From: Roseibium album
GTDB lineage: Bacteria; Pseudomonadota; Alphaproteobacteria; Rhizobiales; Stappiaceae
Length of the DNA: 64,000 nt
Direction of reading: 5' to 3'
Assembly (NCBI GenBank): GCA_001404055.1
Contig: CXTY01000024.1
Span: 60,175-124,174, forward strand
Positions 46,578-54,867 of the stretch are shown here, piece after piece. The notes beneath the pieces were generated by a model that searched no databases, was not told the DNA's origin, and worked only from the letters and a program-made list of their open reading frames with translations. The position numbers and the translations under genes were made by a program. Each line of letters starts with the position of its first letter. Within the stretch, counting starts at the first letter, position 1.

Positions 46578-47777
46578 TCAAACAGCGCTCAACGCCTTTT
46601 CAATGTCCTCAAGAAGGTCAAGCGGGTCTTCAAGACCGACAGACAGGCGCAGGATGCCATCACTGATATCCAACTCCTCGCGTGCTTCTTCGCCAATCGA
46701 CTGGTGTGTCGTTGTCGCCGGATGCGTAATCAGGCTCTTGGCGTCACCCAGATTGTTTGAAATCTTGATCGTTTCCAACGCGTTGGTGAAGCGGAAGGCG
46801 GCTTCCTTGCCGCCTTCGATTTCCAGGGCGACCATGGTTGAACCAGCCCTCATCTGACGTTTGACGACATCAGCCTGCGGGTGGTCGTCCCGGCCTGGGT
46901 AAATCAGGCGCGTGACCTTGGATTGACCAGCGAGGAAGTCGGCAATCTGACCGGCGCTCGCTGTCTGGTGTGCAACGCGAATGGGAAGGGTCTCAAGACC
47001 CTTCAGCATCACCCAGGCGCTGAACGGGCTCATGTGCGGGCCGGTATGTTTCACCAGGGGCATGACCTCGTCGGCAATCCATTCTTCGTCGGAAAGGACC
47101 ACACCGCCAAGGCAACGCCCCTGCCCGTCGATATGTTTGGTCGCGGAATAGACAACGACATCAGCGCCCAGTTCCAATGGCGACTGGTAGAGCGGTGTTG
47201 CAAAGACATTGTCGACAATCAGGCGCGCGCCGGCGTTCTTTGCAAGCTCGGCAACGGCCGCGATATCGATAACTTCGAGTGTCGGGTTGGTCGGGCTTTC
47301 CAGGAACATCGCACGGGTGTTGGGCCTGACGGCCGCTTTCCACTGGTCGATGTCGGTCCCATCAACCAGCGTGCTCTCAACACCGAAGCGCGGCAGGAGC
47401 GTTTCACAGATGTAACGACAGGACCCGAACAACGCCTTTGCGGCAATCACATGATCCCCAGCCTTGACCGAGGCCATCAGCGCCAGGTTGACAGCGGCCA
47501 TGCCGCTGGCCGTTCCTCTTGCTGCTTCCGCGCCCTCAAGGGCCTTGATGCGATCCTCGAACATGGAAACGGTCGGGTTGGCGTAGCGGGAATAGACATA
47601 TCCCGGATCGTCGCCGTTAAACCGGGCTTCGGCAGCTTCAGCGCTGTCGTAGACGAACCCTTGTGTCAGATAAAGTGCTTCCGAGGTTTCACCAAATGGC
47701 GACCGCATGCCGCCCTCGTGCACCAAAGTCGTTGCCGGGCGCCAGTTCCTCTTTCCGGTCTTGGTGTTCTCAGTCAT
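46578..47777 (-). CDS. metZ: O-succinylhomoserine sulfhydrylase
   Basis: A 399-residue PLP enzyme of the Cys/Met metabolism family, starting at the ATG at 47777 behind GGAG. Key regions: YSRYANPTVSMFEDRI, GTASGMAAVNLALMASVKAG, and the PLP-binding Lys in VVYSATKHIDGQGRCLGG. The sequence resembles MetZ, which makes homocysteine from O-succinylhomoserine and sulfide. A SAM-II riboswitch and a terminator directly precede it, so high S-adenosylmethionine should lower expression. This supports a methionine-synthesis role over the related cystathionine enzymes. Confidence 0.95.
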   Translation of the reverse strand: MTENTKTGKRNWRPATTLVHEGGMRSPFGETSEALYLTQGFVYDSAEAAEARFNGDDPGYVYSRYANPTVSMFEDRIKALEGAEAARGTASGMAAVNLALMASVKAGDHVIAAKALFGSCRYICETLLPRFGVESTLVDGTDIDQWKAAVRPNTRAMFLESPTNPTLEVIDIAAVAELAKNAGARLIVDNVFATPLYQSPLELGADVVVYSATKHIDGQGRCLGGVVLSDEEWIADEVMPLVKHTGPHMSPFSAWVMLKGLETLPIRVAHQTASAGQIADFLAGQSKVTRLIYPGRDDHPQADVVKRQMRAGSTMVALEIEGGKEAAFRFTNALETIKISNNLGDAKSLITHPATTTHQSIGEEAREELDISDGILRLSVGLEDPLDLLEDIEKALSAV

Positions 47778-47796
47778 TTCATTCCGCTCCAAACGC

Positions 47797-47824
47797 AAAA
47801 AACCCCAGCCTCAAGACCGGGGTT
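47797..47824 (-). terminator. Intrinsic terminator between the SAM-II riboswitch and metZ
   Basis: On the minus strand AACCCCGGTC, a TTGA loop and GGCTGGGGTT are followed by six T. It ends about 20 bases before the metZ start and begins 15 bases after the riboswitch core, so it may be the expression platform or a basal attenuator. Confidence 0.8.
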
Positions 47825-47839
47825 CACACCTCCGACCTA

Positions 47840-47892
47840 TTTAGCGACTTGTTTAACGTGGCTGCAAGCCGGCCGGCCCAAATCACCACGAA
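47840..47892 (-). promoter_or_regulatory. SAM-II riboswitch
   Basis: Reading the minus strand, the segment runs CGTGGTGATTT, a GGCCGGCC-containing stem, GCTTGCAGCCACG, then TTAAACAAGTCGCTAAAT. These are the conserved blocks of the SAM-II aptamer, an H-type pseudoknot in which CGTGG pairs with CCACG and the A-rich 3' part enters the groove. SAM-II is typical of alphaproteobacterial metA/metZ leaders. Binding of S-adenosylmethionine turns expression off. Confidence 0.93.
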
Positions 47893-48074
47893 GTGCCTTT
47901 CTCCTATGCGAAAACCTTCTGGGGGTCAATTACATTCGAGGAGAGAGATATTCAAACAATTACAAATACCGCACTCAGAACCACTCGAAATGGGCGGTTT
48001 GTCTCACAAACCCTGTTGGCGTGGGCGGTCTCATCCGTTAAGGACCATAGAGCAGGAATTTACGGGATATTTCA

Positions 48075-49211
48075 ATGAACGTGACAGCGGGTCAGGCCTT
48101 GAACGGAAGCGCAACTCTTTCAGCAAATGGCATTTTGCCCGAACGTATCATTCACGCCATGTTTGCCGCTGGCGAGATCTCTGCAGCAGAGCCGCCAGTG
48201 AGTGGACAAGTACAACCCGCAAGTCTCGACTTGCGCCTTGGCCCGATTGCCTACCGTGTGCGAGCAAGCTTTCTACCTGGCCCCGACATCAAGGTAGCGA
48301 ACCGGCTTGAACAGTTGAAACTGCATACGATCGACCTGTCAGAAGGTGCTGTTCTCGAAACCGGCTGTGTTTATATCGTACCCTTGCAGGAAAGCCTTGC
48401 ACTGGCACCCGATATCTCCGCGACAGCAAATCCGAAGAGCTCGACCGGACGTCTTGATGTCTTCACCCGCGTGATCACCGACAACGGACTGGCATTCGAT
48501 ACTGTTCCGGCGGGCTATACCGGGCCGCTTTATGCAGAAATATCGCCGCTGACCTTCCCGATCCTTTTGCGCAGCGGATCGCGACTCAGCCAGATCCGCT
48601 TCCGGCGTGGTCAGTCGCTGATACCTGACGCGACGCTGGAAGAGATTCACAAGTCTGACACCCTGATGAGCGGCGGCAATGAACGGATCGGCGGCGGTGT
48701 TCAGCTCTCCATCGATCTTCAAGGCAGCGGACCGGGCAGCCTCATCGGCTACCGCGCGAAACACCATTCAGGCCTGATTGATGTCGATGTGGTTGGCGCG
48801 CAGGACCCGCTGGATTTCTGGGAACCAATCTACCGCCGCCAAAACGCGGAGCTGATCCTCGATCCAAATGCGTTTTATATTCTGGTCAGCCAGGAAGCGG
48901 TGCACGTACCACCGGACTATGCCGCCGAAATGGTGCCGTTCGATCCATTGGTCGGCGAATTCCGGGTGCATTATGCCGGGTTCTTTGATCCGGGCTTCGG
49001 CCATGCTGGCGCAGGGGGCATCGGTTCACGCGCAGTTCTGGAAGTCCGCTCCCATGATGTGCCCTTTATCGTTGAACACGGCCAGACCATCGGCCGGCTC
49101 GTCTATGAACACATGGCAGAACGCCCAGCAACGCTTTACGGCGAAGGCATTGGTTCCAACTACCAAGGTCAGGCGCTGAAACTGTCAAAACATTTCAAGG
49201 CACCTGCCTGA
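48075..49211 (+). CDS. dcd: 2'-Deoxycytidine 5'-triphosphate deaminase (long alphaproteobacterial form)
   Basis: A 378-residue protein, about twice the usual dCTP deaminase, made of two dUTPase-like halves. The first carries QPASLDLRLGPIAYRVRA, TANPKSSTGRLDVFTRVI and TVPAGYTGPLYAEISPL; the second resembles it (GLIDVDVVGAQDPLDFWEPI ... GGIGSRAVLEVRSHDVPF). The enzyme deaminates dCTP to dUTP for thymidylate supply. In several Rhizobiales the gene lies near metZ, as here. The following IMPACT gene starts 11 bases later. Confidence 0.88.
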   Translation: MNVTAGQALNGSATLSANGILPERIIHAMFAAGEISAAEPPVSGQVQPASLDLRLGPIAYRVRASFLPGPDIKVANRLEQLKLHTIDLSEGAVLETGCVYIVPLQESLALAPDISATANPKSSTGRLDVFTRVITDNGLAFDTVPAGYTGPLYAEISPLTFPILLRSGSRLSQIRFRRGQSLIPDATLEEIHKSDTLMSGGNERIGGGVQLSIDLQGSGPGSLIGYRAKHHSGLIDVDVVGAQDPLDFWEPIYRRQNAELILDPNAFYILVSQEAVHVPPDYAAEMVPFDPLVGEFRVHYAGFFDPGFGHAGAGGIGSRAVLEVRSHDVPFIVEHGQTIGRLVYEHMAERPATLYGEGIGSNYQGQALKLSKHFKAPA

Positions 49212-49222
49212 CGCTGCACGAG

Positions 49223-49771
49223 ATGGCTCTGAAGACGATCACCCGCGAATACGAAGGATTTCTGGAGGACCGGAAGTCGCGTTTTCTGGCGCATCTGGTT
49301 CCGTTTAACCAGTTCGACCAGCGGCTGGATGACCTGCGCAAGGAGCACAAAAAGGCCAATCACATCGTCACCGCGCATCGCCGTCTTCTGGATGATGACC
49401 GGATCGAGGAAAGCGGCAAGGACGACGGCGAGCCTGCTGGCACCTCCGGCATGCCGACCTTGCGCGTTTTGCAAGGCGCTGAGCTGATCAATTGCGCGGT
49501 TCTGATTGTGCGTTATTTCGGTGGCACCAAGCTGGGTGGTGGTGGGCTGGCAAGGGCCTATTCGGGCGCGGCGAAGGACGCGATCCACAATGCAGAATTG
49601 ATACCATTTCAGAAAATCCTGACCAGGACCGTCAGCGCCGATTTTGCGTCCAGCTCAGAGCTCGAACGACAGATCGAGAGCCTGGACCTCAGCGTGCTGG
49701 CGCGGAACTACACCGAGGACGGGGTGACACTGACTGTGGAAGGGCCGGAAGAGGCTCTGTCAACGCTTTAG
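49223..49771 (+). CDS. IMPACT/YigZ family protein
   Basis: A 182-residue protein of the UPF0029/IMPACT family. The core is IEESGKDDGEPAGTSGMPTL and CAVLIVRYFGGTKLGGGGLA; the C-terminal 60 residues form the DUF1949-like ferredoxin fold. In E. coli YigZ and yeast Yih1 the family is linked to translation control and ribosome-associated functions. It starts 11 bases after dcd and probably shares its transcript. It converges with the gamma-glutamyltransferase gene. Confidence 0.88.
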   Translation: MALKTITREYEGFLEDRKSRFLAHLVPFNQFDQRLDDLRKEHKKANHIVTAHRRLLDDDRIEESGKDDGEPAGTSGMPTLRVLQGAELINCAVLIVRYFGGTKLGGGGLARAYSGAAKDAIHNAELIPFQKILTRTVSADFASSSELERQIESLDLSVLARNYTEDGVTLTVEGPEEALSTL

Positions 49772-49784
49772 AGCGTAGAAAGCA

Positions 49785-51239
49785 TCACGCGACGATCACC
49801 GCGACGCCTTCCCTGCGCGCATCTCCAACACTCGTAAACCGACCGCTCCCGTCGGTGCGCACAGCATGCACACCGCCGAAAAACATGTTCTTTTCCGGCC
49901 AGATCCGATGATCCGGAAAGAGGTCTTTCAATTGCGATATCTCGCTGTCGGCCCCGGGCGCCTCGGCGTCCAAATGCCCGTTTTCCACGTGGAGCCGCGG
50001 CGCGCGGACGGCTTCCTCAAGTTCGGCGTTTTCGAGACAGATACGCGCGACCACCTGGAAGATCGCTGAACGGATCCTGTTGGACCCGCCTGACCCAAGC
50101 GCGACCAGGGCCCCGTCCGGGGCATCGATCAAGGTCGGACACATCATGGATGCCAACCTTGTGTTCGTTGGCCAGTCTGCCGAGCCATAAGGATTCACGT
50201 CCTCTTCGCCGAGAATGTTGTTCAGCATGAAACCGTAGTCGCCCACGACTTCACCATTTCCGGTTCCGTTGGAGACCGTCACCGAACAGGCATTTCCCTT
50301 GGCATCGACCACAGAGATATGGGTTGTTCCCTTTTGCCGCATCGGACGGTCCAGCAGCTTCGCGAGGTCGCCATTGGCCGAGAGACGTGCCTGATCAGTC
50401 AATTGCAGAGATCTGGCCATACCAGGCATGTCACAGGTTTCAAGATGCGTGAGCGCGTAGCGGATCAGCGTGCCGCAGGCGGCAGGCAGCGGATTAAGGG
50501 AAACCGTAGCCCCTTCAAGATCAATGCAAAGCGGCTCACGCGCCCTGACATCGTAACCTTCCAGATCTTCGCGGGTCAGGTGACCGCCCTCGCGCTGTTC
50601 TGCCAGCATCTGGTCGGCAACACCGGATCGCAGCCAATCCACACGCGCGAGTTCCGAGAACATTTCGGCAATGCCAGGATTGAAGAAAACTGATCCGGCA
50701 GCAGGCAGTTCACCGGAAGGTGCGAACAGTTTTTGGGCAGGCTCTGTTGCGGTCAGGATCGGTCGGACCACCGTCGACAGATAATGCTGGTAACGGGTAA
50801 CCCGGTGCCCGTTTCTGCCTATCTTGATCGCAGGCGCGAAAAGATCAGCCAGAGACAAGGTTGCGCCACTTTCATGAAGCGTTGTCAATCCGGCCAGAAA
50901 ACCTGGCGCGGCGACAGTTGCCGGTCCGATATGAAAGACCTGTGTTGCCGATCCGAAATCGGCAGTGATGCTCCGATATCCCCTGGCACAATCGCCACGC
51001 TTTTGTCTGGGTGTTTGCGGGAAAAAGTCGAGCAGCTTTGTTTTCCCGCTCCGGCCGTTGCGGATCATTGCAAATCCACCGCCGCCGGGAGACGCCAGAA
51101 CCGGCTCGCACACGCAGGCGACAGCAAGCGCGGCAATGGCTGCATCAAAGGCGTTTCCGCCCTCGCGCAGCATTTCAGCGCCCGCATCTGCCGTCAGCTG
51201 ATGACCTGCTGCAATCGTGCCTTTTGGATCTCTTTTCAT
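49785..51239 (-). CDS. Gamma-glutamyltransferase family protein
   Basis: A 484-residue Ntn-hydrolase starting at the ATG at 51239. The large-subunit part has LREGGNAFDAAIAALAVACV and SPGGGGFAMI. The autoprocessing and nucleophilic Thr begins the small subunit at TTHISVVDAKGNA, about residue 305. The acceptor-site region is GSGGSNRIRSAIFQVV. There is no signal peptide, unlike periplasmic E. coli Ggt, so a cytoplasmic enzyme acting on a small gamma-glutamyl compound is likely. Close family members process glutaryl-cephalosporins or spermidine adducts. Confidence 0.88.
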   Translation of the reverse strand: MKRDPKGTIAAGHQLTADAGAEMLREGGNAFDAAIAALAVACVCEPVLASPGGGGFAMIRNGRSGKTKLLDFFPQTPRQKRGDCARGYRSITADFGSATQVFHIGPATVAAPGFLAGLTTLHESGATLSLADLFAPAIKIGRNGHRVTRYQHYLSTVVRPILTATEPAQKLFAPSGELPAAGSVFFNPGIAEMFSELARVDWLRSGVADQMLAEQREGGHLTREDLEGYDVRAREPLCIDLEGATVSLNPLPAACGTLIRYALTHLETCDMPGMARSLQLTDQARLSANGDLAKLLDRPMRQKGTTHISVVDAKGNACSVTVSNGTGNGEVVGDYGFMLNNILGEEDVNPYGSADWPTNTRLASMMCPTLIDAPDGALVALGSGGSNRIRSAIFQVVARICLENAELEEAVRAPRLHVENGHLDAEAPGADSEISQLKDLFPDHRIWPEKNMFFGGVHAVRTDGSGRFTSVGDARREGVAVIVA

Positions 51240-51296
51240 GACCTTATGAAAAATCACGCGATCCAGCGAAACGCAAGCACGGTTGTTGGAAACTGC

Positions 51297-52097
51297 CTAG
51301 CCCGATTTCTCGGCAACGTTGAGGCGCAGCTCCTTCAGCTCCGCCCTGAGCGCCTTGACCTCTGCCAGGATGGTGCCCGTATCGTCCTGGATCGCCTGGC
51401 GGTTGGCATCGGCCTCAGCATCATGTTCCTCCTGCATGGCGGAAACGATGATACCGATGAAGAGATTCAGCACCGTGAAAGCCGTGCACAGAATGAACGG
51501 CACGAAGAACAGCCACGACAGCGGGAACTGCTCCATGACCGGGCGCACGATACCCATGGACCAGCTTTCCAGTGTCATGATCTGGAAAAGCGTATAGAGC
51601 GACTTGCCGAGGTCGCCGAACCAGTCGGGGAACGCAGCGCCGAATAGCTTTGTCGCCATCACGGCAAAGACATAGAAAACCAGCGCCATCAGCACGACAA
51701 TCGAGCCCATGCCCGGCAAGGCAGCGACCAGCCCGCCGATCACCCGGCGGAGCGACGGCACAACGGAAATCAGGCGCAACACACGCAGGATGCGCAGGGA
51801 GCGAAGCACTGTGAAGGCGCCGCTGGCCGGCATCAGCGAAATGGCAACAATCAGAAAATCAAAGATGCTCCAGGGATCCTTGAAGAATTTCAGGCCATGG
51901 GCAAACAGCCGGAGCCCAAGCTCAACGACGAAAATTGCAAGAATGACCCGGTCAACAAAGACAAGCAGCCCGCCAACCTCATTCATGACCAGCGAACTGG
52001 TTTCCAGCCCGAGCGTGATCGCATTCAGAACGATGATGCCAATGATGCAGAATTCCCAGTTGCGAGAAGCAACCAGTGCCTTGACCCGATTTCGCAT
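51297..52097 (-). CDS. Bacterial voltage-gated sodium channel (NaChBac-type)
   Basis: A 266-residue six-helix channel subunit that should form tetramers in the inner membrane. S4 carries a regular Arg series (TVLRSLRILRVLRLISVVP). The pore loop has TLESWS, the filter sequence of NaChBac, which selects Na+ (Glu ring). S6 (FVPFILCTAFTVLNLFIGII) leads into a C-terminal coiled coil (LAEVKALRAELKELRLNVAE) typical of tetramerising tails. Marine bacteria use such channels in motility, chemotaxis and pH homeostasis. It stands between gamma-glutamyltransferase and tRNA-Gly. Confidence 0.93.
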   Translation of the reverse strand: MRNRVKALVASRNWEFCIIGIIVLNAITLGLETSSLVMNEVGGLLVFVDRVILAIFVVELGLRLFAHGLKFFKDPWSIFDFLIVAISLMPASGAFTVLRSLRILRVLRLISVVPSLRRVIGGLVAALPGMGSIVVLMALVFYVFAVMATKLFGAAFPDWFGDLGKSLYTLFQIMTLESWSMGIVRPVMEQFPLSWLFFVPFILCTAFTVLNLFIGIIVSAMQEEHDAEADANRQAIQDDTGTILAEVKALRAELKELRLNVAEKSG

Positions 52098-52251
52098 AAA
52101 TCTGACCTGGAGTTTGTTATTTTTGAAACCGCGTTACCGCGTCGGCGGGAACATGGCGATTTCTTCCCGAAAGCGCAAGATCACGACGGCAAGGAAATTC
52201 AAACCCGTCTGCTTGACAGAGAAGGACGCAAGGCGCAGATATCGAAGATAA

Positions 52252-52325
52252 GCGGGTGTAGCTCAATGGTAGAGCAGAAGCTTCCCAAGCTTAAGACGAG
52301 GGTTCGATTCCCTTCACCCGCTCCA
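52252..52325 (+). tRNA. tRNA-Gly (CCC)
   Basis: A complete cloverleaf: acceptor GCGGGTG pairs with CACCCGC, D-arm GCTC-AATGGTA-GAGC, anticodon loop TTCCCAA giving anticodon CCC, T-arm AGGG-TTCGATT-CCCT, and an encoded CCA end. An 11-base copy of the anticodon-arm sequence CTTCCCAAGCT recurs at 52342-52352, just after the gene. Confidence 0.96.
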
Positions 52326-52363
52326 AAAAGCATCCTGGAAACTTCCCAAGCTCATTCCAACAG

Positions 52364-52552
52364 TTACCTAAATTTCCAGATAGCGAACGTACACAACAAA
52401 ACAAAAACTACTCCTGGCAAGAAATCGCTAAAGTGTTCTGGCAAAAAACGTTCTAACAAATAGGCGACAAACGCAGCAAAAAGGAAAACTAATCCCTGCA
52501 GAATAATGCGAATAAATTTTTCATTTTTTTGTTCTTCGTTTTCTGAACTCAT
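52364..52552 (-). CDS. Small hypothetical membrane protein
   Basis: A possible 62-residue protein: a charged N-terminus (MSSENEEQKNEKF) and two hydrophobic segments (IILQGLVFLFAAFVAYLLE, DFLPGVVFVLLCTFAIW). The ribosome binding site is weak (AGGT 10 bases upstream). Base composition is visibly AT-richer than the flanks, and the frame abuts a tRNA gene, so it may be acquired DNA. The repeated hydrophobic layout argues for a real product, but no family is recognised. Confidence 0.45.
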   Translation of the reverse strand: MSSENEEQKNEKFIRIILQGLVFLFAAFVAYLLERFLPEHFSDFLPGVVFVLLCTFAIWKFR

Positions 52553-52677
52553 TGAAATCTAGACCTAAATACAAATCCCGGCATTCACTCTATCGGCTCT
52601 ATTCATTCGCAGCCATTAAATCGCGAAAACGAACTTTGGGCAAACGGGTGACCTCGCCATAAGGCGCTATTGTCCCG

Positions 52678-53661
52678 TCAAGGCACCAGCACCGCCGCCC
52701 CTTGCAATCTTCCCTGCCGCAAATCATCCAACGCTTCATTGGCCTGTTCGAGCGGGTAGGCAAGTGTTTCGGTCCTGACGTTGGCAGCCTCCGCCAGCGG
52801 GAAGAATTCCTCGCCGTCGGCGCGGGTAAGATTGGCGACGGAGAGGATGGAGCGTTCTTCCCAGAGATCCGCATAGGGAAAAGCCGGGATGTCGCTCATG
52901 TGGATGCCGCCGCAGACGACGCGCCCGCCCTTTCGCACGGCCTTGAGAGCCAGCGGTACCAGCGCGCCAACAGGCGCGAAGATGATCGCCGTATCAAGAG
53001 AGACTGGAGTTTGCATCGTGGAATTTCCGGCCCACACGGCACCGAGGCTCAATGCGAACTCCTGCGCGGCTTCGTCGCCGTCTCTTGTGAAGGCGTAGAC
53101 CTCAACACCCTGATGCCGTGCGAGCTGGCACAGGATATGGGCCGCGCCGCCGAAGCCGTAAATGCCGAGTTTCTTGATGTCGCCTGCAAGCTTGTAACTG
53201 CGATAACCGATCAGCCCGGCGCATAGCAGCGGAGCGAGCGCAACCGGGTCGGCGTTTTCGGGAAGTGAGAACACATATCTGGCGTTGGCGGCGCAATATT
53301 CTGCATAGCCGCCATTGATGGTGTAGCCGGTAAAGCCGGGTGCATCGCAGAGGTTCTCATGGCCGGTCTTGCAATAATCGCAGGCCCCGCAGGTGCGCCC
53401 CAACCAGGGCACGCCGACCCGCTGTCCGACAGACAGCCCCCTGACCATTGGCCCAACGGTTTCAATCCTGCCGACGATCTCATGTCCGGGAATAAGTGGA
53501 AGTTTTGGTTCGGTGAGGTCCGCATCGACCACATGGAGATCCGTTCGGCAGACCCCGCAGGCCTCGATGCGGATCAGCACTTCGTCGATGGCTGGCGATG
53601 GACTCGGCATCTCCTTCAAGTCGAGCTTTGAGCTCGATCCGTCAAACACCATGGCTCGCAT
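52678..53661 (-). CDS. Zinc-dependent alcohol dehydrogenase family protein
   Basis: A 327-residue medium-chain dehydrogenase, starting at the ATG at 53661 behind GGAGA. Catalytic zinc ligands sit in CGVCRTDLHVVDADL and PGHEIVGRI; four structural-zinc Cys are in CGACDYCKTGHENLC; the NAD(P)-binding site is YGFGGAAHIL. This resembles the AdhA/Adh-like "zinc-binding alcohol dehydrogenase" group oxidising alcohols to aldehydes or the reverse. Substrate unknown. It has no close operon partners. Confidence 0.9.
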   Translation of the reverse strand: MRAMVFDGSSSKLDLKEMPSPSPAIDEVLIRIEACGVCRTDLHVVDADLTEPKLPLIPGHEIVGRIETVGPMVRGLSVGQRVGVPWLGRTCGACDYCKTGHENLCDAPGFTGYTINGGYAEYCAANARYVFSLPENADPVALAPLLCAGLIGYRSYKLAGDIKKLGIYGFGGAAHILCQLARHQGVEVYAFTRDGDEAAQEFALSLGAVWAGNSTMQTPVSLDTAIIFAPVGALVPLALKAVRKGGRVVCGGIHMSDIPAFPYADLWEERSILSVANLTRADGEEFFPLAEAANVRTETLAYPLEQANEALDDLRQGRLQGAAVLVP

Positions 53662-53808
53662 GCATGTCTCCACTTGCTTCCGTATCACCACCTGTCGTTG
53701 CCGATTAAGGCTTGGCGTCGGATAAAAAGCAATTGGGATGAAGTGCGTAGCAAGGGACGGCGGCACGTTGCCTGTTAGGAATCGAAGAGACTGCTCCAAT
53801 AAACACAT

Positions 53809-53841
53809 CCGTCATGCCATGGCTTGACCATGGCATCCATG
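53809..53841 (+). repeat. Palindromic repeat, copy A
   Basis: A hairpin with TGCCATGG and CCATGGCA arms around CTTGA, flanked by CGTCA and ATCCATG. The same flanks and loop recur in inverse orientation at 53890 with a different stem, so the fold is conserved while the stem changes. Confidence 0.65.
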
Positions 53842-53889
53842 CTGTTGCGCCGAACTTCTCAAGAACGCCACTATTATTGAGCGATCACG

Positions 53890-53922
53890 GCATGGATTGC
53901 CGGATCAAGTCCGGCAATGACG
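53890..53922 (-). repeat. Palindromic repeat, copy B (inverted)
   Basis: Read on the minus strand, arms TTGCCGGA and TCCGGCAA surround CTTGA, with CGTCA before and ATCCATG after, matching copy A except for paired changes in the stem. Such elements are common between genes in alphaproteobacteria. Confidence 0.65.
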
Positions 53923-53950
53923 TACTATTTTTGATTTCTGATTCTTTAGC

Positions 53951-53985
53951 TCCCGGATCTTCGCTACGCTGCACCTGGGATGACG
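53951..53985 (+). repeat. Palindromic repeat, second family, copy 1
   Basis: TCCCGGATCT, a CGCTACGCT centre, CCTGGGATGACG. Arms TCCCGG and CCTGGGA pair imperfectly. A near copy lies at 57854. Confidence 0.55.
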
Positions 53986-54011
53986 AGTGAGATTCTGGAG
54001 GCGCAGGAGGC

Positions 54012-54827
54012 ATGACCGATACTCCACTAACACAAGAAGCCTCCCGGCTGCTTGGCGAGGAAGTGGTGGCAACGACCCAGCTGCACGGCGGGGGCCTTTC
54101 CGAGGTTGTCAGACTGAGCATGGCATCGGGCCACACATTCGTTGCCAAGACCGGTCGTTACCCTGAGCGTGAAGCCGACATGCTGCGGGCGATGATTGCG
54201 GCAGGGGCCAATGCGCCCGCGCCAATCAAATCAAGTTCGAGCATCCTGATCCTTGAAGACCTTGGACCTTCAGTGCCGGGTTCAGAGCGCTGCTGGCAAC
54301 AGCTGGGTGAGACGCTGCGCACGCTTCACGCATCGACCGGAGATAGCTACGGTTGGGAAGATGACTATGCCTTCGGCCCGGTCCAGATCCGCAATCGCCG
54401 GTTTGCGAACTGGGCGGAGTTCTGGATCGAGAACCGGCTGCTTGTTGATGTGGACCAGCTACCCGAAGCGATTGTTCAGCGGTTGTCTGCAGCAAAACCA
54501 GTTATCAGGAATGCCTTGCCCGACACACCACCCGCCAGCCTGCTGCATGGCGATCTCTGGTCCGGCAACGTTCATTTCACTGATGAGGGCAAGGCGTGGC
54601 TGATAGATCCGGCGTGCTTTTTCGGCCACGCGGAAGTGGATCTGGCCATGTTGACGCTGTTCGGTTCACCGCCGGGGAGATTCTGGTCGGCCTATGGCCC
54701 ACTGGATAACGGCTGGCAGATCCGGCGAAACATCTACCAGCTCTGGCCAGCGCTTGTGCATCTGCGCCTGTTTGGAGACGGCTACCGTAGCCTGGTCGAA
54801 CGGCTGCTCTCCGGTCTGGAACAATAG
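54012..54827 (+). CDS. Fructosamine kinase family protein
   Basis: A 271-residue protein of the kinase-like fold, preceded by GGAGG. The family pattern is seen in LGEEVVATTQLHGGGLSEVV, FVAKTGRYPEREADML (ATP-binding Lys), the catalytic loop SLLHGDLWSGNVHF (Asp and Asn) and metal-binding LIDPACFFGHAEVDLAML. Members phosphorylate ketosamine adducts on proteins or small amines so that the sugar falls off, repairing glycation damage. E. coli YniA is a relative. It is divergent from the alcohol dehydrogenase. Confidence 0.9.
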   Translation: MTDTPLTQEASRLLGEEVVATTQLHGGGLSEVVRLSMASGHTFVAKTGRYPEREADMLRAMIAAGANAPAPIKSSSSILILEDLGPSVPGSERCWQQLGETLRTLHASTGDSYGWEDDYAFGPVQIRNRRFANWAEFWIENRLLVDVDQLPEAIVQRLSAAKPVIRNALPDTPPASLLHGDLWSGNVHFTDEGKAWLIDPACFFGHAEVDLAMLTLFGSPPGRFWSAYGPLDNGWQIRRNIYQLWPALVHLRLFGDGYRSLVERLLSGLEQ

Positions 54828-54867
54828 TCTTTGAGCTCCAATGCGCCCATACAGGTAGGCCTGTCGA

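Larger units (their letters stand above)
53662..54011. other. Intergenic region with palindromic repeats
   Basis: About 350 bases without a gene, containing three short palindromic repeats (53809, 53890 and 53951). The right end carries GGAGGCGCAGGAGG before the kinase-like gene. Confidence 0.6.
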
